Shown: positions 10,571-21,201 of the stretch, piece by piece
How positions within the stretch are numbered: the stretch's first letter is position 1
Layout: each line of letters begins with the position of its first letter
Notes under the pieces: model-generated
Seen by the model: only the letters and a program-made list of their open reading frames with translations
Told to the model about the DNA's origin: nothing
The model's database searches: none
Source: Linanthus parryae
Taxonomy: Eukaryota; Streptophyta; Magnoliopsida; Ericales; Polemoniaceae
Length of the DNA: 64,000 nt
Reading direction: 5' to 3'
NCBI GenBank assembly: GCA_023055425.1
Contig: JALGPY010000001.1
Location: 69,044,691-69,108,690, forward strand
Translations under genes and position numbers: made by a program

Positions 10571-10589
10571 TTTCACGTCGGGTTCACCA
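10571..10589 (-). promoter_or_regulatory. Primer binding site of element T
   Basis: On the minus strand TGGTGAACCCGACGTGAAA starts three bases after the end of the LTR and runs toward gag. It begins TGG, the complement of the universal tRNA CCA end, and has the right place and spacing for a minus-strand DNA primer site. I could not match it with confidence to a particular tRNA. Confidence 0.7.
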
Positions 10590-10592
10590 AAA

Positions 10593-11116
10593 TGTGCACA
10601 AGAGATTCCGGCAGGGAGACCTCCGTGTACACCGTGTGTAGTGGATCAAGGATCGCACAGGAAGAGTAGGGGTGTGTGTAGGGAGAGAGTAAGTCAGTAG
10701 CAATGTCTGAGAGAGAGACAGAGGTTTGGCAGAGCTTCCGCGTATGGCAAGTGTGTTCTTCTTTGTATGGAAAGGTTGACGATCTATATATACTGGAGAA
10801 CGTGACCGTTGTAGTGTGGTTAATGCGCCCATTAATGGCGGCTTACTTAGCTTAACCATAACGGCACGTTCGTCCGAGTATATAGGAACCGTTATAGCAC
10901 GTGGTGCGCGAATACCGGAACCGTTACGAGGTTGACCGGGTTTGACCGGATTGACCGGGTCTAGGGAGCTCGTGCCATAGATCTCTCAAAACAGTTACTA
11001 AAGGTCGCGTGCGGGCTTGGCTCGCACGCGACAGGGCTTACTCTAGCCTCCAAACCACTAAGTCCCTATAAGTCCCGTGCAGTGGTATGCGAGGGCTCTG
11101 TCTCGCATCCCCCACA
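10593..11116 (-). repeat. 5' LTR of element T
   Basis: 524 bp reading TGTGGGGGA...TTGTGCACA on the minus strand, so it has TG...CA ends with a short TGTG/CACA inverted match. The inner boundary is fixed by the adjacent primer site. The outer boundary is inferred from the TG...CA ends, because the partner LTR is outside the window. A TATATATA stretch at 10785-10792 would serve as the TATA box for minus-strand transcription into gag. Confidence 0.75.
10785..10792 (-). promoter_or_regulatory. TATA box of the element T LTR
   Basis: TATATATA in agtatatatagatcg on the minus strand, about 200 bp from the inner end of the LTR. This places U3 at about 10790-11116 and R-U5 at about 10593-10760. Inferred from position and sequence only. 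Confidence 0.5.
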
Positions 11117-11219
11117 TGGATCAACTCGGCTGGTGATCCAGTGTGTGTGGAGCACAATATGGTGTGCTGGATGGCTGCCACGTGGCTAAGATCTTTCATG
11201 TCAGAAAGCAGTATCTACA

Positions 11220-12466
11220 CTAGCCAAATACAAATTCATACTAAACTAGATTGCCTCTAGGGCATCTATTCCAACATGTTGCACTGGATTGACCCATCTC
11301 CGAGAAGGCTACATACATGTTATGTTGAGTCACAAGCGCTTCTCGCGGTGCAATGGTATTGTCATCCTTAGACTTGAATTCACTAGATATTCAAGTTGTG
11401 GATCATTGTGATCTTGGTAGCGTTAAACGCTACACCGTGACTGGGTAGTTATAAAGGCGTGTACTGGATACAATGAGAAGCAAGCTTAGAGATCGTAGTG
11501 GACGTAGAGAGGATTTGCCCCTCCCACATAACGGGAGCAAATATCCTAGGCCACTCGAGGGATAGTGCTTATAGAATGTCTCGCCAGACTCAAATAAATC
11601 AATATGGGATATTGATGTTATTTACACGAATAAGGCTATTCCCATGGATCGAGAAACTATGGATTGGATATACGAGTGTGACTTTTATGTCTCGTGTCCA
11701 ATCCGGATATGGAGGCAAAGGGATGAGACAATGACTTGTACAAAGGTTGTCAAGATGACTATTCTATTAGTTGGCTAGAATGGATGTTTTGCTAGAGACC
11801 GCTCCATATTAGCAAATAGTTGCTACCAACTAGATAGAACCTATGGGGTCACACGCTATATAGAGTTGAACTAGATTTGGGAATTAATTAATTGGATTAA
11901 TTAATTAGAAGGATCACTTTGCAAAACCTTGCAAACTTAGTAGGGACTAATTTGCAAGGAAGGGACTAAATTGAATTCTAGTTGGACTAGAATAAGTCCT
12001 TTAGGTAGTTAACAAGGAGTTGTTGGACTATATAAAGGACCCTCCTTCCTTCCTTCCTCATAACTTATGATCATTAGAGAACATAACAAGAGTGGGAGAG
12101 AACAAAAGGAGAGAGAGCAAGCAACAAGGAGGCCGAACCGACCCCCTTGCTGCCGCCCTCACCCCGTCGGCCAAAAAGGGGCCGAAACCCCCTTTTTGTC
12201 TCGTTTTGCGTGATTCGTTCTTCCTCTTCCTAATCCGGGCTAGCACCAAGGAGTTTGGGAGATCTAGGATCAACTCTAGGCTTGGATCAACTATAGAGAA
12301 CGTGACATTATTCGCGTTTGAAGTCATCAAGGAGAACCCAAAGGTGTGTTTATGATTTCTTAACTTTACTATCGTTATGCCTCTATACTTGTGATCCTTG
12401 GAGGGTTTTGCATGGATTTTATTTGATTATGCTTCCGTTGTGCGTTCCATGAATCAAAACCCTACA
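11220..12466 (+). mobile_element. Rearranged copia LTR remnant (D), same family as element C
   Basis: 11277-12466 matches the C LTR from its base 242 to its end (ttgcactgg...accctaca), including the TATATAAA at 12029-12036 and the tccttccttcctcataacttatg tract downstream. The first 241 bases of the LTR are not in place. Instead 11220-11276 carries the first 57 bases of the same LTR in reverse orientation, ending ccaaca exactly where the plus-oriented part begins. No gag-pol of this family is attached. The 103 bases between element T and this piece (11117-11219) are unassigned. Confidence 0.85.
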
Positions 12467-12760
12467 GACCACGCGTTTGGGGTTACAGATCTGGAAAAGA
12501 AGCTGCAGAGAAGATGATCGGGGGGATGACCAAGATTGACAAGTTCACGGGGAGAAACAACATCTGTCTTTGGCAGATCAAGTTACTTTCTTTGTTGAAG
12601 AAGCAAGGCCTGTGGTTTCCATTAGCGGAAGACAAGTGGTCGATACAACCACCACCGCTGAGTTGGATTCTCAGCAAGATGGGATGCGGCAGAGCGCTGT
12701 ATATGGGGGTTCAGGTAGTCAGGGTTCCGGCGCATTGATGGCGGCCAAGGGAAGCTACGG
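12467..12760 (+). pseudogene. Ty1/copia gag N-terminal fragment
   Basis: The frame at 12514-12738 includes KIDKFTGRNNICLWQIK and LLKKQGLWFPLAEDKW, the N-terminal Gag pattern of Tork-type copia elements (a target-sequence-and-Trp block followed by the LLxxQGL block). Past about 12630 the pattern fades and the frame closes at 12738. There is no other gag, protease, integrase or RT sequence, so this is a small scrap. It may belong with LTR G at 13366, with the internal region lost. Confidence 0.6.
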
Positions 12761-12989
12761 TGACGTCTATTCAAACAGTAGAGAAAAGAGAAACCGGTTG
12801 ACGAAGGATGAACTCAGGATCTGCAGGTATGGATGCAGGTGGAGAGTACTTCGGAGGATAGTCTAGTTCTCTTGGCCCCGTTGGGGGGCATGGAATCTGT
12901 GCTGTTGACAAGGAGGCGGAGTTGGCATGGGTGAGTCTCTGAAGAGGGACACGACACAAGTGAGACGTGCAAGGGGGAGCGTATGAGGC

Positions 12990-13290
12990 GCACAAGGGGG
13001 TGAATTCGATGGGAATCGGAGCAATTTCACAAAACATTGCATGAATTCGGTGGGAATTGGAGAAACGTGTTGGGGGGGGGGTTTGTCGTAGGGACTCGGT
13101 GTGAGTGGGAACAATAAACGATTTTTTTGTAGGAACTCGGTGGGAGTTGGAACAACAAGAAAGGGGATTCGATATCAGGAACTCGACGGTAGTTGGAGTA
13201 TCGATAGGGTTCGATTGCAGGAACAAGACGGGAGTTGGAGCATCGCTGGGGGCACTCGTTGTAGGATCTTGGCGAAGATGGAACAACTTG
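12990..13290. repeat. Degenerate short repeat (gaactcggtgggagttggaac type)
   Basis: At least six diverged copies of a word like aactcggtgggagttggaac recur at irregular 30-60 bp spacing: about 13001, 13040, 13092, 13135, 13181 and 13219. A poly-G run sits at 13070-13082. It looks like an old, decayed tandem array. Small ORFs through it are a by-product of the repeat and are not called as genes. Confidence 0.5.
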
Positions 13291-13365
13291 TGAACTTGGG
13301 GTTATCGGAGAGAATCATCGTTTCAGGTTCGGGTTGCTGAGATGATTCAAGTAAAGGCGGAAATT

Positions 13366-13744
13366 TGTTGAATATGACTTGAAGTCAAAGGCGGCAAAAT
13401 TCAAAGGCGGCTAAGAGATTTAGGAAACAAATTGGGGCGGCAAACTTTGGCAGTTTCTGGGTTGTTTCCTTATTTTTTCTATAGTCGTTTTCGGGATGTC
13501 TTGGGCACTAAGTCGGTCATATATGTCTGTATAAGGGACCTAGCTTGTGCCTAAACATTGCGGGTTGTCACTACTGGCCATAGTGTGAATTGTATTCGTG
13601 GCGTTTTTCTCTAATAAAACGGGGTTTTCGGGTCGTGGAGGTAGCTAGCACAGTGCTAGTGAACCACGTTATATCGGGCGTGTTCTTGTGCTATTGTTTT
13701 TTTTATCAATTCATCATTCTCTAAGCTCTGCCAAGATCAAAACA
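13366..13744 (+). mobile_element. Short copia-type LTR (G)
   Basis: 379 bp, TGTTGAATA...GATCAAAACA, with a TGTT/AACA terminal inverted match. It has a TATA-like tataaggg near 13535 and AATAAA near 13611. Immediately after it is actgatatcagagc at 13747-13760, one base off the initiator-Met primer-site consensus TGGTATCAGAGC. Immediately before it is a purine-rich tract (gtaaaggcggaaatt). It is therefore probably an LTR of a Tork-type copia element; no partner LTR is in the window. Confidence 0.65.
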
Positions 13745-13976
13745 AACTGATATCAGAGCTCTGAAACAAGAGTTCTGTTAGAACACCTGATGTTGTACCA
13801 CACAAAATAAATAAATAAAAGCTTTCTTTCTCCAACCAAAGAAAAAGCCAGCGTAATTGATGGCTTGGGGATTCTCAGTGCTTCAGGATAGTTGAAACAA
13901 GGTAAAACAAGGGTTAACAAACCCGAGAATTTATCTTCTTTTTACTATCCCTTGCTTCCGAGTTCAGGAACATTCA
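13745..13976. other. Unassigned sequence before element E
   Basis: After the primer-site-like word there is an A/T-rich stretch with aaataaataaataaaag and no ORF of note, ending at the target duplication AAGTT (13977-13981) of element E. Nothing else recognised. Confidence 0.5.
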
Positions 13977-13981
13977 AAGTT

Positions 13982-15489
13982 TGTTGACTCAAAGACCCTT
14001 GAATGTGTTTTGGATTGTAATTGTTTTGAGTGATGAAAGACAAAGACAGAGGCAGCAAAGCATCTCAGATACTCCAAGGCCTTGAGAAAACTGACAGAGC
14101 TTCAAAGCCTTGAGAGTCATTCTTATCCTGCTGAATGTTCTAACAGTTTTATATTGATGATTGGATATCTGATTATACAGATCAGGGATTTGTTGCATAT
14201 ACTTATTTTTTACATTTTCCACATATCTAACACAATCGCAGATGATCAGAACAGGGAGAATCAAATTTTTCTGGATTTAACTTTGAAAATCTGTGAAGCA
14301 GGTTCAGAGCTTCAAGGCCTTGAGATGTGCCTTGAGCTGCTGACAGTTTTTACAGAACTAAGTTGATTCTTTCTTGCTGGTTGTGATTCTTATTATTGTG
14401 ATTATTTATTGACTTCTAAGAGTCTTAAACTTGTTTTTCATGATTTATATGTGTCAGAAGTTTAACAGATTACTGTTCTAATCTTTTAACCGGTTTTATC
14501 AGAAACTGGAAAACCAAACAGTCATAGTACTGTTATATTTCTGGATTTTGTTGTTGTTGTGTTTTAATTTTATTGCAGGTTTGTTAAACGTGCAAGAGCA
14601 ATCTCAACAAACTCCAACGGATATCCATTTAGAGCAGTTTGAATTTTAGCTGAAAACAGAAGGAGGATTTGTAGAAACTGAGATCCTAAAATCTCTCATT
14701 CAGTTGCAGCTGGTGGATAAATGAGACTGGTTTGAATTTTGAAAAAAAAGGGGCTTGCAGAATACTCAGAGAAGTGTGACAATTTCGTGGGAGATCATTC
14801 ATTCAAACACACAGGGATTCAAGCTTCAATTCCAGATTTCAGAAGATCAAGTCATTCCAGTTTCCAGAAGAACACTTCCTAGCTTCAATAGCTTATCTCT
14901 TCTACTGTTTTCTTCACTTGTTTTGTCATCTGTGTATCTTTTAAATATCTTAAACCTCACTTAACCTAGCGGTTGGTTGTTCAAGTGAACAATAAGAGGT
15001 TCTTTTTAGCTCAACAGTTAGTAGCTGGAACTAGATAGATTTGGAACCACAAGCTGTATAGGTGTAAGGGAAATCACTTAGGCTTGAAGATCTAGGGCTG
15101 TTTCTGTGTGAGTAATAAGAAGTGATTGCCCAATCCTGGTGGTATTACATCCCTCGGGCAGAGATTAGGTCCATTGGGACTGAAAGCTGTAAATTGCTTT
15201 GTGTTCTTTACTTTACAATTTCATTATTATCCGCTGCACACAACTCAAATCAAACTAGGGTTTATAAGTTTCTTAGAACTGGTAATAGTTCAAGGCCTTG
15301 AAGCTTTCTATTTTTTCTTTGAAAGTTTTAGACATTTTTCTAAAATCTCAAGGCCTTGAGATTTGAGCTTCACACAAAGCTAATCTGTTAAGTTCAAAGT
15401 TTTGCAAAAAGTTTCCATACTCTATTCAACCCCCCCCCCCCCTTCTAGAGTATTTAGGTCCTGTAATTAGTCTACATTACAAACTTTCA
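13982..15489 (+). repeat. 5' LTR of element E
   Basis: 1508 bp, TGTTGACTC...ACTTTCA, aligned along its length with 61635-63096. It is longer than its partner mainly because of about 50 bp near 14960-15011 that the 3' LTR lacks. It holds several AAGGCCTT palindromes (near 14075, 14102, 14311, 15289) and a 22-bp perfect palindrome at 15343-15364. A run of C lies at about 15430-15442 near the 3' end. Confidence 0.9.
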
Positions 15490-15491
15490 AT

Positions 15492-15503
15492 TGGTAGCAG
15501 ATC
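15492..15503 (+). promoter_or_regulatory. Primer binding site of element E
   Basis: tggtagcagatc, two bases beyond the LTR end, resembles the initiator-Met tRNA complement TGGTATCAGAGC used by most plant copia elements, with a few changes. Confidence 0.6.
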
Positions 15504-15530
15504 TTGTGTCACTGATATAGATCTAACAAT

Positions 15531-15730
15531 ATGGTGACTATGAGTAATGTAGGAGATGGTGGATTCTCACAAGGAAGGGCAGCCAACAGACCTCCATTGT
15601 TCTGTGGTGATAACTTCATGCACTGGAAGGCATTGATGAAGATATTCATCATAGATCAAGACATGGAACTGTGGTCAATAGTTCAGAATGGTCCTTATGA
15701 GTACTATACTACAACTGATGGAGTCAGATG
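15531..15730 (+). pseudogene. gag: Element E gag, 5' part (split by element A)
   Basis: Starts at the ATG 41 bp past the LTR. It shows the copia Gag N-terminal pattern RPPLFCGDNFMHWKALMK and IFIIDQDMELWSIVQNGPYE typical of SIRE-type elements. The frame is cut at 15730 by element A and resumes at 54324, with AGATG duplicated on the two sides. The remainder on the right has several stops. Confidence 0.85.
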
Positions 15731-18229
15731 TGAAATACCCCGTTTTGTGACTAGGGGTATTTTGTGATATTATTATAAGTGTTGGAAAGATAATTTAATT
15801 GTAGAGAGTTAATTATAATGGTTACGAGAGTTACGGAATCTTTGAGACTTTAATCAAAGGTTTTAGTGTCTTTTACTTGAGTTTGGGGGAGGTAGTGTCT
15901 TTTGACAAAACTAAGGGGGAATAAGTGTCTTTTGACCTAACTTTTCTGCCTACGTAAACGTTTCCTAATTCAAGAGGGTTTGCCACTTATGAAGTTGATT
16001 TTATTTCCAACTCTCATAAAACCCTCACTCTCCCTATTTTCTCTATCTCTCTCTCACGTGTCCCTCACTCTCTACTCGTCCCTCTCTCACTCTCTCTCGT
16101 CTCTCTACCCGACGGCAGCCACCCCACCGCCGCCGCCGTCTCTATCTTTTCCGTTGAGGTAATCTCTCTCTCCCTCTCCCTCTCTCTCACTCGCTCTCTC
16201 TCTCTCTCTATTTCTCTTTTCATTCTTTCTCTCTTTCTTTCTCTCTCTGTCCGTCCGCCTCTCTCTCCGTCCGGCCTCCATGGCGGCGGGTTTGAGGTAG
16301 TTTTGTTTCTTCTTTTCTTTTCTCTCGTTGATCTCTTAGTCTTGTGATCACTTGTTCGTGATTCATGTATGTTGCATGTAATCTTTAATTTTCAGTTTGT
16401 TATTGTTATGATCATTGTTCATGGATTTGTAGGATTGATAATCAAGTTTTACGGTTTATCATGTTCTTGGGTGTTGGGAAGAAACCTTAGTTTGGAGGAG
16501 AAGTTTGATTAAGTGATTTGGGTGTTTGAATGATCATAGTATGTGGATAACAATCTCATTTGAATGTGGGAATCATGTTATATTAGGTTTAGTATGAATA
16601 TATGATGAATTAGATGCTTAGGAGAAAAGTTTCATGAAGATTGACAATTCCCGTATGGATATTTTGAGTGAAATTGGAAACTTGAAACTAGTGTAACTTT
16701 TGATTCAAGAATCGAAATTAAGATCCGTTTGAGGCTAAACTTATTATTTCAAACATTTTGAGTCCAATGGAACTGTTTTTAGACTATGATCTGTTTGGGA
16801 AAATGGAGTAATAGATTGGTGGAGTTATGATAGATTATGTATGCTTTAGGTTAGAGGATTTTGAAGCAAAGTTTTGGGTTTTGTTTTGAAGTATGAATTG
16901 AGTGGGATGTTAGGATGGTGTTAGAACCCTAAACCATTGAATATCATGTGCATGTAATTAGTATAGCAAGTATATTGCTAGAATATTTATTTGATTAGAA
17001 TACTATTACGTGTAGGTAACGAGTTCGTCGACGACGAGTACGTAGAGTACGTTGATTGAGTTGTTATAGTTGGATTTGCTTTGAGTTAAGTAAACATGCC
17101 AAGCCTAGTGTGCTTAACTCTTTCGTGTCAAACGAATTCTTGTATTTCTTTACGTCTCAAAATGTGTTTATGTGATGTGACATGCAATATGTGATTTTTA
17201 CATGTTAAACGCTTTTCTTGAAAATATCACCATGATAATGATAATGCATTAATACGTAAAGTGGAAGAGTTGTGCGAGGACATTTATTATTGGTTACTAT
17301 TGGCATTGGACGGTTTGATCTCGGTCTCCAGTTTCAATTTATTTTTATTTAATCCGGTTGCAAGTCCCCGGATAGCTCTCTGTACTCACTCCTCTGGCCG
17401 CTAGAGTTTTTGGGGGGTGTCGACACTTAAGGTCTTGGATGCTTGCGAGATGGTTTGGTTTCCCCCGTCACAATGAATTAATAATGAGTATTTTGGTTTT
17501 GTTAACAGAAAGGAGTTAACGATGGATTTTGGATTTTCCTAATGATTATGGAAATTGGTTGGAAATATTATAGAATTGGGAACTCTTATCTATATATATA
17601 ATAGCAGAACGAACGTTTACAAAAACTTCCATATATGACACCCTTATCCTTTTCCCACTTTCTAAAAATGAATCCATCCATTCAAAAAACTTACACGGCG
17701 CCATCCATTCAAAAAAGATTGCTCGATAACATTTGAAATTTAAAAAAAAAAAACTTACCCTTATCCTTTTCTCTCTTTTTTTTTTTAATTTTACGACTGG
17801 ATAATATTTGAGTGAATATATTTTAAAAAAAAATATTGTTTTGTGTATGAAAATACTGTAAGTTCCGAATAAATCTAATTTTAACAATTTTATTTTTCTT
17901 TAAAAAGCTTTGGAGATAACAGTAAGCTAACAAATTTATTATCAAAATCCTACAAGAAACCGATCCCCTTAGAATATTAAAGATATGGATATCTTTCAAA
18001 ACAATCCTTATCTAATTAGTTGGTAAAGTCTTTCTCAACTCCCCACCCTCTATATATTACTACTACTACATTTTCACCTCTCATATAGTATCACGCTGAA
18101 TTTTTTAGCTATGATTTAGATTAGGCTCCCAGCAATGTTTCTTCATGTTCATGTATGTTTTTCTACCACTTTAGTTTGTACCTAATTTTGGATTATTTTT
18201 TCATAACCTTTTTGAGTATTCTCTTATAG

Positions 18230-18896
18230 GGAAGACTTCAGGGCTCAGGACAAGCAAAAGCACCCCAACAACAAATCTGTTGCTGCTGTGAGTGATTCTC
18301 TGTAGTCTGTAATTCTTCAACTGTGTTTTTTATGCAAATGGTTGCTTAGCCTCAATTAGGAGTAGTATTGATTTCTTGGTTACTGTTAAGAAATAATTGA
18401 TGTATGTTTGTGTGTTAATCCAATTGGGGATTTGATTACGTTGATTAGGTTTGTAAAGCTGGTGGAGAGAAATGGAAATCATTGCCAGCTGCGTTGAGTA
18501 ACTCAAATCGATTTTGAATTATTGGAATTTGTTTGACATTGCTCATGATTTGCACAGTTTCATTGCAACTTAATCCAGTGTATTCATGTGTGATGTGATT
18601 TGATATGGGTTTTGTTGATTTAGGAGGAAAAACCTTACGTAGATAAGGCAGAGAAAAGGAAGACGGAGTTTACCAAGGTCATGGATGCCTACAATAAAAA
18701 GCTGGTAAGACTTCCATAATTCAACTCCATATTGCCGAATCAAGCAAGCTAGATTGGATTATATCGACTGGTTTTGGTATATGTGTTTGGGATACAATTC
18801 TAGGCCGAGGGTCCGGATGATGATGAATAAGAAGAGGGATCTGACATGTCGAAGTTTGAGGTGAACAATGAGGACGATGATTCTGGCAGCGGAGAG
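18230..18896 (+). pseudogene. HMGB (high-mobility-group box) gene fragment captured by Helitron
   Basis: Four exons are readable: 18230-18287 (EDFRAQDKQKHPNNKSVAA), 18449-18493 (VCKAGGEKWKSLPAA), 18624-18704 (EEKPYVDKAEKRKTEFTK and VMDAYNKKL) and 18804-18896 (AEGPDDDE, then a stop, then an acidic tail). They match the second half of a plant HMG box plus the start of the acidic C-terminal tail. HMGB proteins bend DNA and are chromatin architectural factors. The first exons with the start of the box are missing. A TAA (18829-18831) interrupts exon 4, and the donor after exon 2 reads TTGAGT instead of GTGAGT. It is a dead fragment, not a gene. Sequence to about 19110 may be the original 3' end. 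Confidence 0.88.
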
Positions 18897-20692
18897 GTTT
18901 GTGCTTTCCGTTTGGGGGGTTTTAGCTACGGAGCCCTCAATTGCAAGATCTCTTCATTCTTGGCATTTGTTCCGCATCTCCAACTCTTATGCTAGATTCG
19001 GGGGCGTGAATTTCAGTTGTTGCCGCTTTGTATTACAATTCAGCCTCTATATCAAAGGGAAAAAAAATAATTCAATATTGGTGTGCTATGAGATTTTTCC
19101 GTCCTTTCAAGATTAGGAAAAATTTAGGTGTTTGTTAGTATTGAGGATGTAAAGTTTTACTTTTATGCATCTACAAGTTTTTTTGTAGACGTGAAGTTTT
19201 ACTTCGATACCTATTCGAGTTTTTGTATAGTGCTATGAAGAAATACATTTATGTCAATTTCAATTTTTTTTGAGGATAATTTCAATATTAATTAATGTGC
19301 AATTATTTTAATAAACCGGTCATCAAACACATTTATGTGTTTATTAGACAAAATGTTTCACAATTTTCTAGCGCACTGTGCGGATAAATTCCATATGGAC
19401 TACAAATGTTGATGGGATTTTGATAAATTCATTAACAAATGTCTATGTCTTAGACTCTTCACACTCTGGATGAACAACTATGATTTCACTGAAGTCATAT
19501 GTTTCTATCTAAAAGACTGAACCAAGTTGTGAGAAAAAACGGAAAACTATTATCTTTAAAGTTTCAATTTTGTGCTCCCCCCATTCTGATGTTTACGGTT
19601 TAATTTTTGTTTCAAATGAGATAGATAAAAATATTTAGCTATTTTTAGTGTGCATCTCCAATATGTCATTTTGTATAGTGATTATCTTTAAAATATAAAT
19701 AAGATATGAAAAATATTGTCTCTAATAGGCTCTCTACTTTGCTATTTATTTTAGTCAATAGTTATCATGCTCTCTACATTTAAAGAGCATGATAGCTAGA
19801 TATCTTTTTTGTAGAATATAGCTAGATATCTTTATGTTTCTTTATTCATGTTCATATTGGTTATCTCATGAATTCAGTAGAGTTCTTTTATAGTAAATAT
19901 TGAGAATGTGTCACATGTTATTTACTAATTTTGTGTTTGAGAAATTGTTTTGTCGTCTACAGGGTTTGAACCCGGAATCTCATGCAGGGGCTTCTAACGC
20001 TCTACCACTTGAGGTGCCACCCTAGCTGCATTTAACTAATCATTTAACAAACACTATTGGAACACTTATAATAAATTTAGAATAGTTGAGATAAATATAT
20101 ACTATTTTCATCAAATTATAAAAAAAATCTACTACTACTACGGGAGATGCTTAGCTCTTTGGCCCTCTTTCATTTCTATTTATATGTACCTTGAGAACTT
20201 GATTTCAGAGAAAAAAAATTAAATCAAAGCTTTAAAATGTGAAATGTGAGTTTGCATATGTTCAATTTTATGGCATTGATCGTGTGCGATGCACTGACTA
20301 ATTATTTTAATATTTTTCTATAATCATATCATCAATCAAAAGCATTAAAATGGACGGTAAAATTAAAGGGTAAAGAAAGATTAAAAATAATATTTCCCTT
20401 AATAATTTATTTTTTTGAAATTGATAATTAAAATTGATGGAACCGGGTGGATAGTTTCAATTGTTCATCATTTTGAATAATATGGCTAAATTTGAAGTCC
20501 CTTATTATTGTGTTTAGGGTATAATTTTTGCTGCAAACCAAAGAGGTTAAGAAAAATAGCTACCTTTTGTGTTAGTAAATATTTTCTCCATTAATTTGTA
20601 TTCAATTTTACTTCCAGAACTAGATTGAAAGAAAATATTTAAACTAAAGCTTCAAGTCGTAAATTTATATATGGCTTTCTGAATGGTTTTTA
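18897..20692. other. Helitron interior without recognisable genes
   Basis: A/T-rich. The first 200 bases may be 3' transcript sequence of the captured HMGB gene. After that I see only A/T-rich sequence with a short inverted word at 19783-19824 (tagctagatatc type) and no coding potential. Confidence 0.5.
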
Positions 20693-20720
20693 TCCGTGCA
20701 ATGCACGGACGGTTTGCTAG
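20693..20720 (+). other. Helitron 3' terminus: hairpin plus CTAG
   Basis: Stem 20693-20699 pairs with 20703-20709 across a three-base loop, followed by 11 bases ending CTAG and then the host T. This is the termination signal used in rolling-circle transposition. Confidence 0.9.
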
Positions 20721-21189
20721 TGTTTTATTACAAGAGTCAAAATTTATTTCCGGTGTGTTTGCGAAAAACTCTTACTTTTAAATGAGAAGTTGTTTTATAA
20801 CTATCCCATTATCGTTTTACATGTTTGGGTGTTTAGTTACCAGTATTTCATGCTGATTTTGTACTATGGTGTTTCTTTGGATTCCGCACCACAGGTTTAG
20901 AGGATGGTTGTCTGGCGTAGAAGGGGACGCGTATCATCACATGGAATAATAGTAGTAGTATTTCATTTGAATTTGAATTCTTTAGTAGTTTAAATACTTT
21001 AGTTTGTTATGTCGGTTTGTGGCTAGGATGTTGGATTGTAATAATGAACAATTTCAATTGATTTTAATTATTATTGTGGATGTTTGTGCTTGAGAACCAT
21101 GTTATAAAATCTCCTTGTATCCGGACTCCTCTCGGGTAGGGAGTGACATCCCCGGGTCTCCGGCTTGGGCCATTCGGGGGTGTTACATG

Positions 21190-21201
21190 TGATATCAGAG
21201 C
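21190..21201 (+). promoter_or_regulatory. Primer binding site of element A
   Basis: tgatatcagagc, two bases past the LTR end, differs by one base from the initiator-Met tRNA complement TGGTATCAGAGC used by chromoviruses of this type. Confidence 0.8.

Larger units (their letters stand above)
1..11116 (-). mobile_element. Tat-lineage Ty3/gypsy retrotransposon (element T), 3' end outside window
   Basis: Read on the minus strand the order is LTR, primer site, gag-pro, RT, RNase H, a second archaeal-type RNase H, integrase, tandem-repeat 3' region, and a gene on the opposite strand. The dual RNase H arrangement and the gypsy order (integrase after RNase H) are diagnostic of the Tat lineage. Only the 5' LTR (10593-11116) is in the window. 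The other LTR must lie to the left of position 1, so no target-site duplication can be checked. Gag-pro and the two pol pieces share one reading frame, broken by a TGA at 7939-7941 and a TAA at 6619-6621. Extra ORFs, sometimes antisense, downstream of pol are known for this lineage. Confidence 0.9.
17589..20720 (+). mobile_element. Non-autonomous Helitron with captured HMGB gene exons
   Basis: 3132 bp. Begins TCTATATATATAATAGC, ends GGTTTGCTAG, with the 7-bp-stem hairpin TCCGTGC-AAT-GCACGGA 11 nt before the CTAG terminus. It sits between A and T with no target duplication: the empty site cttatgttttatt is present in the other LTR of A at about 53835. These are the defining Helitron features. 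It contains four consecutive exon-like blocks of an HMGB gene and no Rep/helicase sequence, so it depended on an autonomous partner. Confidence 0.92.
15731..21187 (+). repeat. 5' LTR of element A, interrupted by a Helitron
   Basis: 15731-17588 and 20721-21187 align with the 3' LTR. Starts tgaaataccccg, ends gggtgttaca. It contains a long CT-rich microsatellite tract at about 16025-16270 and the word gttcgtcgacgacgagtacg at 17022-17041, conserved in both LTRs. Between the two halves sits the Helitron; the uninterrupted sequence is visible at 53838-53839 in the other LTR. Confidence 0.9.

Noticed and set aside
12092..12355. ORF-like stretch present in all three copies of LTR family C (also 40432-40803 and 47508-47843)
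   Set aside because: It lies downstream of the TATA box in the LTR transcript, is shared because the LTRs are homologous, has no protein pattern, and its frame ends differ between copies.
16025..16270. CT-rich tract with a ccgacggcagccaccccacc block as the 5' end of a captured host gene
   Set aside because: The same tract is in the other LTR of A (52315-52520), so it is part of the LTR and no coding sequence follows.
18868..19116. Small plus-strand ORF over the end of the HMGB fragment
   Set aside because: It begins out of frame with the HMGB exon and runs into what looks like 3' untranslated sequence; no protein pattern.
19361..19395. A second Helitron-like end (ctag next to a cgcac/gtgcg hairpin, read on the minus strand) inside the Helitron
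   Set aside because: The hairpin abuts CTAG without the usual spacing of about 10 bases, the flanking base is not the expected T, and no matching 5' end is seen.
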